Assembly (NCBI RefSeq): GCF_007753095.1
Contig: NZ_CP036348.1
Coordinates: 7,373,005 to 7,437,004 of the forward strand
From: Rosistilla carotiformis
GTDB taxonomy: Bacteria; Planctomycetota; Planctomycetia; Pirellulales; Pirellulaceae
Direction: 5' to 3'
DNA: 64,000 bases
Shown here: in pieces, positions 27,049-38,300 of the stretch
How positions within the stretch are numbered: position 1 is the first letter of the stretch
How the letters are laid out: each line of letters opens with the position of its first letter
Translations under genes and position numbers: made by a program
Notes under the pieces: generated by a model
The model's input: only the letters and a program-made list of their open reading frames with translations
Databases searched by the model: none
Told to the model about the DNA's origin: nothing

Positions 27049-27204
27049 ACAAGTCCTATTACGATGCATCGTAAGAGCTTCGGCAGAACTCCAATGGGGT
27101 GATTCGCCTAAGCCACCGATGGTTCACCGATCACACAAATCTCGATAATCGTTTCCCAATCTATCCACAACTTCAGTACACTCTCGCGTCTCCGCTTCAT
27201 CCTC

Positions 27205-28479
27205 ATGTCCACTGTCACGTTGCCAACCGAACCGACACAAACCAATGGAGTTGCCACCTTGGCGTCCATTGTTTGGCAACCGTGTTTGGTATTCATGCCG
27301 TTTCTGGCAATGGGCGGTCTGTTGTGGTTGTGCCCTTCGATGGAAGGGGCTGCCGGCTATCGGATTCGCGAAGAATTGTCGATGGGAAACCTGATGGTGC
27401 TTGTCGGATGGTACGGATGTATCTTTGCATGTGCCGCGATGGGGCAACGACTTGCCTTGTCGCTCCCTCGTCTCAATGTGATGGCACGCGACGCGTTTGA
27501 TTCAACCGTCTTCTACAAGGCACTCACCTGTCTGGCCTTTATTGGCGTGGCGGGTGCGTGGATGGCGGCGCTTCGTAACGGCGTCTCCGTAGTGGAATTG
27601 ATCAAGACGCAACAGTTCAACCTGCTGAAGGATTCTCTGTACGCGAACTACAACCACCTGTACACCTTGCGTTACACGACGTCGCTGGTGGGTGGATACG
27701 CGCTGTACCGGCTGGTTTTCCTTCGCCAAGTCAATCGTTTGGACATCTTGAACCTGTGCTTGATGCTCGCCGCAACAGCGATCTCTGCGCGGATTTTGAT
27801 TATCCAAGCGGTCATCTTTTCCGGTGGCTTGGCAATTCGATTCGATGACCTTCGCCGCGTGAAAACGCGAACGATCACGATCGCGGCGCTCGGGTTGGCG
27901 ATCTGTATTGTCGCCTTCACCTGGGTCCGCAGCGCTGGCAGCTACCGCGATTACTTTGGAGTCGAGAATCCCCTGGCAATGACCTTCTTGGAGATTCAGC
28001 GTTATGTTGGCGCACCGGTTCAAGCGAGCATGGGCGTGGCGCGGATGGCAGCCGAACAACCTTCGCGTGGTTCACTGGGGAACCTCATCAAATACACAAC
28101 ACCCACCTTCCTACATCCCGATGCTTTAAAGGTTGAAGACAATTCCGGCGGCGTCGCCGCCCAGTGGTACCTTCACGATGTGGATATCGATGAAACACTT
28201 ACAACCAACTCCGCATTTGTGGAGATGTACGGCGATCTAGGTTTTTGGGCGTTTCCCGTCGTCGCATGGGCCAGCTTTTTGATGGCCGCTGTTGGCAGCT
28301 ACTTTTGGCGCGCCGATAACCTGCTGTGTCTGATCGGCTGCGTCGTACTGTACGGCTTCTTTGAACTGTGGCGAACGTTCTACTTCACCGCCGGTTCGTT
28401 CACCTTCATGATTCTTGCGGTGCTTGTCGCCGCCACCGCAGCCACGTTGATCAAACCCGTACCGAGGACGGCATCATGA
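27205..28479 (+). CDS. Wzy-like oligosaccharide polymerase
   Basis: The 424-residue protein has about ten to twelve membrane segments and a large periplasmic loop in the middle to late part (ENPLAMTFLEIQRYVGAPVQASMG to NSGGVAAQWYLHDVDIDETL). This is the layout of O-antigen or exopolysaccharide polymerases, whose sequences diverge strongly. It sits between the flippase and two GT4 enzymes, as expected for a Wzy-dependent pathway. It overlaps the next gene by 4 bp. Functional naming depends mainly on topology and context. Confidence 0.7.
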   Translation: MSTVTLPTEPTQTNGVATLASIVWQPCLVFMPFLAMGGLLWLCPSMEGAAGYRIREELSMGNLMVLVGWYGCIFACAAMGQRLALSLPRLNVMARDAFDSTVFYKALTCLAFIGVAGAWMAALRNGVSVVELIKTQQFNLLKDSLYANYNHLYTLRYTTSLVGGYALYRLVFLRQVNRLDILNLCLMLAATAISARILIIQAVIFSGGLAIRFDDLRRVKTRTITIAALGLAICIVAFTWVRSAGSYRDYFGVENPLAMTFLEIQRYVGAPVQASMGVARMAAEQPSRGSLGNLIKYTTPTFLHPDALKVEDNSGGVAAQWYLHDVDIDETLTTNSAFVEMYGDLGFWAFPVVAWASFLMAAVGSYFWRADNLLCLIGCVVLYGFFELWRTFYFTAGSFTFMILAVLVAATAATLIKPVPRTAS

Positions 28480-29537
28480 GCGCAAGTCGCAATCTCATTT
28501 ACGATTCACGCTGGATCAGCCCGACCGGGATCGGACGGTTCGCCAGTGAATTAGGCGATCGACTGCCATGCCTGCATCACCAGGCGATCGGCGGTAGCCC
28601 GACCAGTCCCTTGGACTGTCTGCGGTTGGGTTGGATGCTGTGGAATACCGACCGCGCCTTTTTTTCGCCCGGCTTCAATGTGCCACTGACATCCCCGATG
28701 CTGGCGAAGCGATCGTTTGTGTTCACGATTCATGATTTGATCTATGTGAATCATCCCGCCGAAGCATCCCTCGCCAAACGACTGTATTGTCAACATGTGA
28801 TCCGCCCCGCGGCGCGGCGTGCATACAAAGTTCTCACCGTCTCCGAATTCTCAAAACGCGAAATCGTCGACTGGGCGAGAATCGATCCCTCACAAATTGA
28901 AGTGGTCTACAACGGCGTTGGCAGCGCATTCACACACGCGGGTCCGAAACACGATCTCCATCGTCCCTATCTTCTGTACGTGGGAAACCAACGCCCGCAC
29001 AAAAACGTGGGTGGGCTGCTGCATGCCTTCGCACAAATTTGCGGCACCCGAGATGTCGATCTGGCGATCACCGGTCAAGCGACGGCGGAAACCGTCGCGA
29101 CGATGGAAAAATTAGCGATCGCCGGACGCGTTCACTTTCTCGGAAAATTGTCCGACGACCAACTGGCCGCTGCCTACCGCGGCGCTCAAGCGACCGTCTT
29201 GGCCTCAGAATATGAAGGCTTTGGTTTACCCGTGATCGAATCGATGGCGTGTGGTACGCCGGTGGTCTGCAGCAACGTCACATCGTTACCCGAAGTGGCG
29301 GGAGACGCCGCCGTGCTGGTTGAAACCCACCCGGACAGCATCGCCGCTGGGATCCGCCGCGTTCTCGAAGACCCCACATTGCAGCAAACATTGATCGCGG
29401 CGGGACTGAACCGCGCCGCCGATTTCAGCTGGGAAGCGACGGCGGCCAAAGTGCTCCAGGTCCTTCAACCACTCACCGTTGCCGCGACGCAATCCGTCCC
29501 AACGCTTATTCAACCTCTGGAAGCTTCTGTGAAGTAA
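28476..29537 (+). CDS. GT4 glycosyltransferase
   Basis: The 353-residue protein is a GT-B, family 4 enzyme. Donor-side motifs are clear: LLYVGNQRPHKNVGGLLHAFAQI, and then LASEYEGFGLPVIESMACGTPVVCSNVTSLPEVAGDAAVLVE, which holds the E-x7-E pattern. The N-terminal acceptor region has ISPTGIGRFASELGDRLP. It probably adds a hexose (often mannose in this subgroup) to a lipid-linked repeat unit. It starts with an ATG that overlaps the polymerase stop by 4 bp. Confidence 0.88.
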   Translation: MSASRNLIYDSRWISPTGIGRFASELGDRLPCLHHQAIGGSPTSPLDCLRLGWMLWNTDRAFFSPGFNVPLTSPMLAKRSFVFTIHDLIYVNHPAEASLAKRLYCQHVIRPAARRAYKVLTVSEFSKREIVDWARIDPSQIEVVYNGVGSAFTHAGPKHDLHRPYLLYVGNQRPHKNVGGLLHAFAQICGTRDVDLAITGQATAETVATMEKLAIAGRVHFLGKLSDDQLAAAYRGAQATVLASEYEGFGLPVIESMACGTPVVCSNVTSLPEVAGDAAVLVETHPDSIAAGIRRVLEDPTLQQTLIAAGLNRAADFSWEATAAKVLQVLQPLTVAATQSVPTLIQPLEASVK

Positions 29538-29540
29538 CCC

Positions 29541-30767
29541 ATGAAAAAAATTGCACTGATTCATGAATGGCTAACCACCTACGCAGGCTCCGAGCGCGTG
29601 GTGGAACAGATGCTGCTGCAGTACCCCGAATCGGATCTGTTTGCCGTCGCCAACATCTTGTCCGCCGAAGATCAGAAGTTCCTTCGCGGAAAAGAACCGA
29701 CAACCAGCTTCATTCAAAAGTTGCCGTTTCTAAAGAAGTTCCTCCGCCACTATCTGCCCTTGATGCCGATGGCGGTGGAGCAGTGGGATCTGAGCGCATA
29801 CGACGTCATCCTGTCATCGAATCATGCCGTTGCCAAAGGCGTGATCTGTGGTCCCGATCAACTGCATATCAGTTACGTTCACACACCGATCCGTTATGCC
29901 TGGGAGTTTCAGGCGCAGTACCTGCGTGAGTCGAAGCTGACCTGGGGCGTGCGGAGTCTGTTGACCCGAATGATCTTGCATTACATGCGACTGTGGGACA
30001 ATGTCTCGTCGACCCGCGTGGACGCATTTGTGGCCAACAGTCAATTCATCGCGAACCGGATTCAGAAGTGCTATGGCCGCCAGGCGGAAGTCATCTATCC
30101 GCCGGTCGATGTCGATGCGTTCGCGCCCAGCTACAAGAAAGAAGACTACTACATCGCCGCCTCGCGTTTGGTTCCCTATAAACGGGTCGATCTGATCGTC
30201 GAAGCTTTCCGGTTAATGCCAGAACGCAAACTGTTGGTGGTGGGCGATGGACCGATGTACAAGACGCTCAAGGCAAACTGTCCGGCCAATGTGGAATTGA
30301 TGGGCTATCTGCCGCATGAACGGATGAGCCAATTGATGCAGGGGGCCAAGGCATTTGTGTTTGCCGCCGAAGAGGACTTTGGAATCACATCGGTCGAAGC
30401 CCAAGCTTGTGCGACGCCGGTGATCGCTTATGGTCGCGGGGGCAGCTTGGAAACCGTGGTCGAAGGAGTCACTGGATGCTTCTTTGAGGAGCAGATTCCA
30501 CAAAGCGTGGCGGACGCCGTCGCTACCTTTGAGAATCACCAAGATCACTTTGATTTGAAGGCCACGCGACAACATGCCGAAGGCTTCCGACCCGAACGGT
30601 TCCGCGAAGAACTCGCAAATTTTGTCGACTCCCAGTGGGCGCAATTTGTCGTCAACCGTCGTCGGCGTCCTCAACAAACCTTTTCTAAAACGACCCCCGG
30701 TTCGTTGAATCTGCCAGTCGACAACGCGTCGAACTTGGTTAATCTCGCAGGAGTGTCAGCCCAATGA
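29541..30767 (+). CDS. GT4 glycosyltransferase (WbaZ-like)
   Basis: This family 4 enzyme (408 residues) begins KIALIHEWLTTYAGSERVVEQ. The glycine-rich opening and the Glu/Arg/Val triplet are seen in mannosyltransferases such as WbaZ. It continues with YYIAASRLVPYKRVDLIVEAF and EEDFGITSVEAQACATPVIAYGRGGSLETV, the E-x7-E region. The last 50 residues are a Pro/Ser/Asn-rich tail outside the fold. It follows the previous gene by 3 bp and overlaps the chain-length gene by 4 bp. The exact sugar is inferred only loosely. Confidence 0.87.
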   Translation: MKKIALIHEWLTTYAGSERVVEQMLLQYPESDLFAVANILSAEDQKFLRGKEPTTSFIQKLPFLKKFLRHYLPLMPMAVEQWDLSAYDVILSSNHAVAKGVICGPDQLHISYVHTPIRYAWEFQAQYLRESKLTWGVRSLLTRMILHYMRLWDNVSSTRVDAFVANSQFIANRIQKCYGRQAEVIYPPVDVDAFAPSYKKEDYYIAASRLVPYKRVDLIVEAFRLMPERKLLVVGDGPMYKTLKANCPANVELMGYLPHERMSQLMQGAKAFVFAAEEDFGITSVEAQACATPVIAYGRGGSLETVVEGVTGCFFEEQIPQSVADAVATFENHQDHFDLKATRQHAEGFRPERFREELANFVDSQWAQFVVNRRRRPQQTFSKTTPGSLNLPVDNASNLVNLAGVSAQ

Positions 30768-32302
30768 ATACTGAATCCCCCAACGCAGCAAACCCCCTAA
30801 ATCTTGTCCAAGCCTGTTGGCAAAACAAGGGCAAGATGCTGATCGTCTTTGCTTTGGTGATGGTTGCCACCGTGGGCATTCTGGGCCAGTTGAAGCTGAA
30901 ATACACTTCGGAGGCTAAGTTATTCATTCGGCTGGGTAAAGAAACCATCGGTCTGGATCCTACCGCGACCGTCGGTCAAACGGTGTCGGTTCAAGAGGCA
31001 CGTGAGAAAGAGATTCATTCGGTGCAATCGCTGGTCCACAGTCGGAACGTTTTGGAACGCGTGGTCGACAACGTGGGCATCGATCGCATCTTGGAGAAAA
31101 CCGATGGGAAGGAAAAAAATTGGTTGCCGATCGATCTCGATTACATCAAATCGCTCAGCCCCGTCTACGTCGATAGTCCACGCGACACGGCGATCGCCAA
31201 GCTCGAAAAGCAACTGGTGACGTTCAACCCGCGCTCCACTGCAATCATTGGTTTGCGGTATGAAACGATCAGTCCCGAATTGGCTGCCGAGGTGCTTCAA
31301 GAAGTGATCGAGTCCTCGATCGACGCACAGGTTCGCGTTCACCAATCCGCCGGATCCAACGACTTCTTCCTCTCACAAACCCGACAGCAAGCCGAAGAGG
31401 TCGCCAAACTGGAAGATGAACTGTTGCGGTTCAAAAACGAAACGGGCGTCTCCGAATTAACACAACATCGGCAACTCAAGATTGCACAGATCGCATCGCT
31501 GCAAGATGCCTTGATGGACACGATCGCGAAGAGCGAAGCGGTAACTCGGGAAATCGAATCACGTACGCAAATGATATATGAACTGCCCGCCCGAGTCCGG
31601 TTGTCCGAAACCACCGGGTTGCCCAGCAGTGCCGCCCAAGGAATGCGAGAGCAACTGTATTCGTTACAAATGGTAGAAAACGAACTCGTTTCACGATACC
31701 AACCCGATCACCCCAAAGTCCGGCAAACACGCGCTCAAATTGCCGCCGCGCAAGAAACACTGGAATCCGAACATGTCCTGACACAGGTCACGATGGGCGT
31801 GAATGAATCGCGACGTGAAATGGAATCGGCATTGCTCAATCAACAAGCCATTGCGGACTCGTTGGCGGCGCGCAAGACGATCTTGACGCAACAGATTGCC
31901 GAACTGGGAGAAGAACTCAAAGAGATCAATCAAAGTGAAATTACGTTAGCGCAGATCTCACGCAAACTCGATTTGGCCCGCGCCAGTTATCAAGACTACG
32001 CCAAACGCTCCGAACTCGCTCGGTTGGACGTGGCGTTGAGTTTGGGAAATCTGTCAAATCTCAGCGTTTTACAACAGCCTAGCGATTCCAAGATCCCCTC
32101 CAGCCCCAAAGTTGCCTTGACCCTGGTCATGGGCACGACGATCGCGATCTTCTTGAGTCTGTTTGTTGGCGTCGTCTCGCAATGGTGCGGCGCTCCATCC
32201 CACCACATGGCGACGACCAATGGCACAAATTCTGTGCTACCCTTGCGAGGGCTTCCATTTGCCGAAGCCGCAAACCGCTTCTTTTCCTTTCGATGGCTCT
32301 AA
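30764..32302 (+). CDS. Wzz/GumC-like polysaccharide co-polymerase
   Basis: This inner-membrane protein sets chain length or couples export in Wzy-type pathways. It has a first membrane segment at about residues 24-45 (KMLIVFALVMVATVGILGQL) and a Wzz domain with YTSEAKLFIRLGKE. A long coiled-coil periplasmic region follows (about residues 180-440), and a second membrane segment (VALTLVMGTTIAIFLSLFVGVVS) ends the insertion. There is no cytoplasmic BY-kinase domain after it, so any tyrosine kinase must be elsewhere. The next gene, a peptide synthetase, starts 24 bp after its stop. Confidence 0.88.
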   Translation: MNTESPNAANPLNLVQACWQNKGKMLIVFALVMVATVGILGQLKLKYTSEAKLFIRLGKETIGLDPTATVGQTVSVQEAREKEIHSVQSLVHSRNVLERVVDNVGIDRILEKTDGKEKNWLPIDLDYIKSLSPVYVDSPRDTAIAKLEKQLVTFNPRSTAIIGLRYETISPELAAEVLQEVIESSIDAQVRVHQSAGSNDFFLSQTRQQAEEVAKLEDELLRFKNETGVSELTQHRQLKIAQIASLQDALMDTIAKSEAVTREIESRTQMIYELPARVRLSETTGLPSSAAQGMREQLYSLQMVENELVSRYQPDHPKVRQTRAQIAAAQETLESEHVLTQVTMGVNESRREMESALLNQQAIADSLAARKTILTQQIAELGEELKEINQSEITLAQISRKLDLARASYQDYAKRSELARLDVALSLGNLSNLSVLQQPSDSKIPSSPKVALTLVMGTTIAIFLSLFVGVVSQWCGAPSHHMATTNGTNSVLPLRGLPFAEAANRFFSFRWL

Positions 32303-32326
32303 CTTTTTGCGATTCGGAAGGGCACG

Positions 32327-35300
32327 ATGACAATGATCCAAAGAGGACTGCCAATGCACCCAACTCGAACCCTGAGGGATTCCGAGTCGCTTGGCAATGC
32401 GGTTGTTCCAACGCCAGCTCTGGGTACCTTGTCGTCGTGTTGTGCGCGTTTGTCGCCAGTCGAATATGACCAACTGGTCGACTTGTGGAATCGGACCGAA
32501 CACCGCTGGGACGATGCGCCTTGCCTGCACGAGCTGTTCACGACCCAAAGCAAGCACACCCCCGATGCCATCGCAGTGATCCATGGCGATCTTCGATTGA
32601 CCTATGCCGAATTGGAAGAACGCTCGCGACGGGTCGCCTGTCGGTTGATCGAATTGGGAGTCTCTCCAGGTGATCGGGTCGCGGTGGTCGCCGACGGGAC
32701 ACCCAACGCCTACATCGGTTTGCTTGGCATCCTACGTGCTGGCGCAGCCTACCTTCCGATCGATCCCACGTTTCCCGCCGACCGCATCCGCTTCTTTTTC
32801 GAAGACGCCGCGGTCCGGTTCGTCGTGGGAAATATCGATCCTGCAAGATTCGAAGACCATCCCGGGCTGACGTTCGTCCAGTGCGATGAACTGCCCACCG
32901 GCAATATCGATTGTTTGCCCAGCGTCGCGCCAACCAACCTCGCCTATGTTCTGTTTACCTCCGGTTCTACAGGCAAGCCGAAGGGAGTCATGCTCAATCA
33001 CCAGGGACCGGTGAATACTGTTCGCGACATCAACTTGAGCTTCGATGTGCAAGCAACCGATCGCGTCTTGGCGTTGTCGGCCCTTGGCTTCGATCTGTCG
33101 GTCTATGATCTGTTTGGAATGTTTGCCGCCGGCGCGGCGATTGTTCTACCGACCCCCGAACAATCGCGTGATCCCCACAGCTGGCGCAGGTTGATCGAAC
33201 AACATCAGGTCACGATCTGGAACACGGTCCCGGCTTTGATGGATATGTTCGTCACGAGCTTAGACGCGTCGACCACTTTGCCCAGCCTGCGCCGCGTGAT
33301 GCTCAGCGGCGACTGGATTCCCGTCTCGCTGCCCGACCGCATACGCCACGCAGCCCCCAAAGCGCATCTGTATTCGTTGGGCGGCAGCACCGAGGCATCG
33401 ATCTGGACGGTTCTATACCCGATCGATCGCGTCGATCCCGATTGGCGGAGCATTCCCTATGGCAAACCGCTCCGCAACCAACGCTGCTATGTCGTCGATG
33501 CCGAACGAAAGTTGTGCAAGATCGGCGAGGTGGGTGAATTGTGTCTGGCAGGCGTTGGTGTCGCTCTAGGCTACGTGAATCGACCCGAATTGACACAAGA
33601 ACGCTTCATTCCGGATCCCTTCTCTCCCGGAGACACTCTTTATTTAACCGGCGACCTGTGTCGTTACGGTGAAGATGGAAACCTTGAATTTCTGGGGCGG
33701 CAAGATCATCAAGTCAAGATCCGCGGCTACCGAATCGGCCTCGGCGAGATCGATGCCGAAACGCAAAAGCTGCCCGCCGTTCGCGATGCGGTCGTCGTCG
33801 CCAGCGAAGAAGAGGCCGGTGCGCGATTGATCGCGTATGTGGTCTTTGAATCGGGACAACAGCTGACGCTCGAGGAATTGCAGACCCAGCTGGCGGCAAG
33901 TCTTCCAAAATATATGCTGCCCGCCGCCATGGTCCCGCTAGATCGATTGCCGCTGACCGCCAATGGCAAGATCGATCGCAAGGGTTTGCCCTCCCCGACG
34001 GCGACGCGAGAAGCGAGCCCGAAGCAGCAGCCCAGCAATCCCACCGAAGCGGCCGTCTGCGAGATCTTATCCGAACTGTTGCATCGCGATCCGATCGATC
34101 CGCGCGATGGCTTCATCGCGCTGGGTGGAAATTCTTTGGTCGCCGTGGCGTTGGCCAGTCGGCTCAAAACCGTTTTCGGAATCCAGATCCCGTACTGGGA
34201 TATCCTGGCCAATTCTCCCAACGCGATCCGACTGGCATCGCGGATCGAGACGCATCGCCAATCGCCGCAGCCAGTGGCCAGCACGCTCGTCGAAATCGGC
34301 AGCACGCCTCTCGATGAAGCTCCGTTGTCGTACCAACAGCAGCAGATCTGGGTCGAACATTTCCTGAAATCGAACCGCGCTCGATACAACATCCCCCTCG
34401 TGTACGACCTTGTGGGAGAGGTCGATCTGTCGGCGCTTCAACAAGCGTTCACCTTGTTGATCGATCGCCACGCGATCCTGCGAACGCTCTATACACCAAC
34501 CAGCTCCGGTTTAACGCAGCGGCCGATCGAGCCGACGCAGTTTACGGTGGAGTCGGTCGATCTGGGACAGATCGATTCGGCGACGCGGCAACAAACGATC
34601 GATGCGCAAACGCTGGCCTTTGTTTCGGAAGGCTTTGACCTCGACCATCAAATCCCGATCCGTGCGGCTCATTTTAAATTGAGCCCCAACCAATCGCGGA
34701 TGGTCGTGTCGGTACATCACATCGCGTTCGATGGCCATTCGATCGATCTGTTGCATCGCGATCTGGCCAGCTTCTATCGAGCGATCGTCGATCGAAAAGG
34801 CCCAACGCTCGCCGCGTTGCCCTACCAATACGCCAACTACGCGTTGGCGCAGCAGACAGCGGACGGTTCCGATCTGTTGGATGCCGACCGCGCGTACTGG
34901 CAACGTCAATTGTCGGGAGAATTGCCACAACTGGATCTGCCCCGCGACCCTTCCGACGCCGCGGAGTCCGAGGGGGATACGATCTCGTTGCAGATCGATC
35001 GCGATTTGCTGGACGCGGCGAGAAGGTATTCTTCCAATCGCCAATCGACCCTCTTCGTGACGCTGTTGGCTGCGATCAAGGCGACGCTGTTTCGGTATAC
35101 GGGGCAACAGGATCTGATCGTCGGATCGGCAGTCGCGGCGCGACCCGAGGCGGAGATGGAGGATCTGATCGGATATTTCATCAACGTGCTTCCGTTGCGA
35201 ACTCAGTTTGCCGCCAGCGAATCGTTTGATGCGTTGCAAACGAAGGTCCGTGAAACGACCCTCTCGGCGATGGCGCATCAGAACTATCCGTTGGAGTTGA

Positions 35301-38300
35301 TGAAGCGAGAGATCTTCGCGTCGCAGGGAACCGGCACGTCGCCATTCCGCGTCTTGTTTGTCCTCGAAAATGAACCCTGTTCTCTGGAGCTGACGGGTGT
35401 CGAAGCGCGTCGGGTTCCGATGGAGACGCAGACCGCGAAGTTCGATCTGTTGATCGCTGCCAGCGAATCGGACGCGAGCCTGCGAATCGATCTGCAGTAC
35501 CGCTGCCAAAACTTCTGCCGCGAACGGATCGTTCATTTCGGAGAACATCTGACGACGTTGCTCTCCGCCGCGGTCGAAGCACCCGCAACGCCAGTCGATC
35601 GATTGCAGATGCTTCCGGCATCGCAACGTGCTTCCCTGCTGCAAGGCCCGATCGGCAGCAGCGCTTCGACGGGCGATCCAAACGCGACCGAACAATGCGA
35701 TGATTCGGATCGTCGGCTTTCGCCTTCGGTGCTGACGTTGTTCGATGCCCAAGTCGAACGAAGCCCCGACAGCACGGCTGTCTGTTTTGAAGAGCAAACG
35801 TTCTCCTATGCGGAACTCGATCGCCGCGCGACGATCTTGGCATCGCGGTTGATCGAACTGGGAGTGCTTCCCGATCTACCGGTCGCGCTCAGTATCACGC
35901 GGTCGCCAGAGATGGTGGTCGCGGTTTTGGCGGTCCTGAAGGCCGGCGGGTGTTACGTTCCGGTCGATCCCGCGCTGCCACGGCACCGCCGCAAACAGAT
36001 CCTCGACGATTGCCAACCGCAGGTCTTGCTGACGCTGACGGGATTGACCAACGATTTGGAACTTAACGAATCGGCGACGCCAACTCTGCGGCTGGATACC
36101 TTCGATTTTTCCAACCATCCGGCCAGCACCATCGAATTGCCCGCTCTGTCGGCTGATAATTTGGCGTACATCCTGTATACCTCCGGATCGACGGGCAAGC
36201 CCAAAGGCGTAGCGATGCCTCACGGTGCGGTCGCCAATCTGATCGCATGGCAGTTGGAAAACTCGCAGGCCGATCCAACGACCAAGACGCTGCAGTTTGC
36301 GTCGTTGGGATTTGATGTCTCCTTTCAAGAGATCTTTGCGACGCTGTGCAGCGGTGGTCAGTTGGAACTGGTAAGCGAAGATCGGCAACAAGACCTGCAC
36401 CGATTGTGGAAGTTCATCGTCGACGCGAAGATTGGTCGAATCTTCGTTCCATTTGTTGTGCTGCGAACGCTTTGTGAAATCGCGGGGGATTCGGCGCGAG
36501 AGGCGTCGCTTCGCGAGGTGATCACAGCGGGAGAACAGTTGCAAATCACGCCGGCGGTGCGCAAGTTCTTCCAACAGCAACCCGGCTGCCGACTTTGGAA
36601 TCACTACGGGCCGACCGAAACCCACGTCGCGACCGGTTATCGTTTGGCGGCGGATCCGAGCACGTGGCCTGCGATTCCGCCGATCGGCAAACCGATCGAT
36701 CGTTGCGTTGCCCTGGTTCTCGACGAACACATGCAACCGCTACCTCAGGGAATCGAAGGCGAACTGTATCTCGGCGGCGCCTGCGTCGCACGCGGCTACT
36801 ATCAGAATCCCTCGCTGACACAGCAGCGTTTTGTGAGCGGTCCGTTGGCAACCCCCGCGTGCGATCGGATGTATCGAACCGGAGACATCTGTCGACTCAA
36901 CTGGGATGGCGAACTTGAATTCGTCCGCCGCAATGACGATCAGATCAAACTGCGCGGCCACCGCGTTGAACTGAGCGAGATCGAGACGGTGCTCAACCAG
37001 CACGCCGACGTGAAGCAAGCCGTTGTTTGTTTCGACCCCAGCAGCCTGGGCGGTCATTTGATCGCGTATGTGTTGTCCGATTCGGAAGAGATCCGCGTCG
37101 ATGACCTGAAGCAATTTTTACAGTCGCGGTTGCCAGCGTACATGCTGCCCAATGTGTTTTGCATCGTCGATGATTTTCCCAAAACCGCCAGTGGAAAGAT
37201 CGACCGCAAACGTTTGCCCAAGGTCTCGCCATCGGTTGAGGCTTCGGAAAGGCAAGCGACGGAAGCTTCGACACCCAACGATCCTCTGATCGCTCGTCTG
37301 TTGGAGATCTGGCGATCGGTATTGGACACCGACCAGATCGACGCCCACAGCAACTTCTTCGATTGCGGTGGAGACTCCCTCGCGGCGGCCCTTCTGTTCG
37401 CGCGGATGGAAAGCGAATTTGGTCAGGCGTTGTCGATCACGAAACTCGTGGAATGTCCTACCGTCACAAAGCTGGCGGAACTGTATCGTCAGGACGACGA
37501 TCGGGTCGAGGGCTGCTGGAACGAAGTCATGCGGATCGATCCGCAGCAATCCGCGTCGACGGCGGCTCCGCTCTTCTGTCTGCCCGGAATCGACGGCCAT
37601 CTACTCAACTTCCGCGATTTGGCGGCCGCCATCGGGCAGGATCGTCCCGTATATGGGCTGCAGCCCTACGGCCTCGATGGCAATAGTTCCCCCTGCACAA
37701 GTATCGAAGAGATCGCCAGCCGACACGTTCAAGAGATCCGTCGTGTGATGCCAAACGGACCGTATCATCTGGCGGGATTTTCGTTTGGCGGAGTCGTCGC
37801 GTATGAGATCTCTCAACAATTGCGTCGTGCCGGCGAACAGGTGACCCTTGCGATTCTCGATGCTTATACCGGACTGCCCAAACTGGCGCCGTTGTATCAA
37901 CGCTTCGCATTCCATCTGCGTTTTGCGCGGCAATGCGACGGGTGTCAACGTTGGAAATACCTTGCCGAACGCGTGACCGGTTTGGTCGCCGCGATCCAGC
38001 ATCGTTTCGGTTGGATCACGATGGAACAGCGGTTGGAACGAATCATCAACGCCAAAGGAAACTACGCAAAAGTTGCCGCCATGAATATGACGGCGTTGGA
38101 TGAGTATCGCCCTACGGCCGCCCAAGGGCCGGCGACACTCTACCGTGCCAAGTTCCGCGCCGATTGGCCTGGCCAGGACGCTACCGATCCCAACATGGGA
38201 TGGGGCAACGTCTTCGACACCGATGACTTGGACGTGATCGAAGTCGAAGGAGCGCACGCCAACATGCTTTCCGAAGCCAAACTGGCCGGCCTAGTCGAAC

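Noticed and set aside
34700..34760. Heterocyclisation domain in the peptide synthetase, as expected after a Cys-type adenylation domain
   Set aside because: The motif reads HHIAFDG, which is a condensation motif, and the D-x4-D cyclisation motif is absent.
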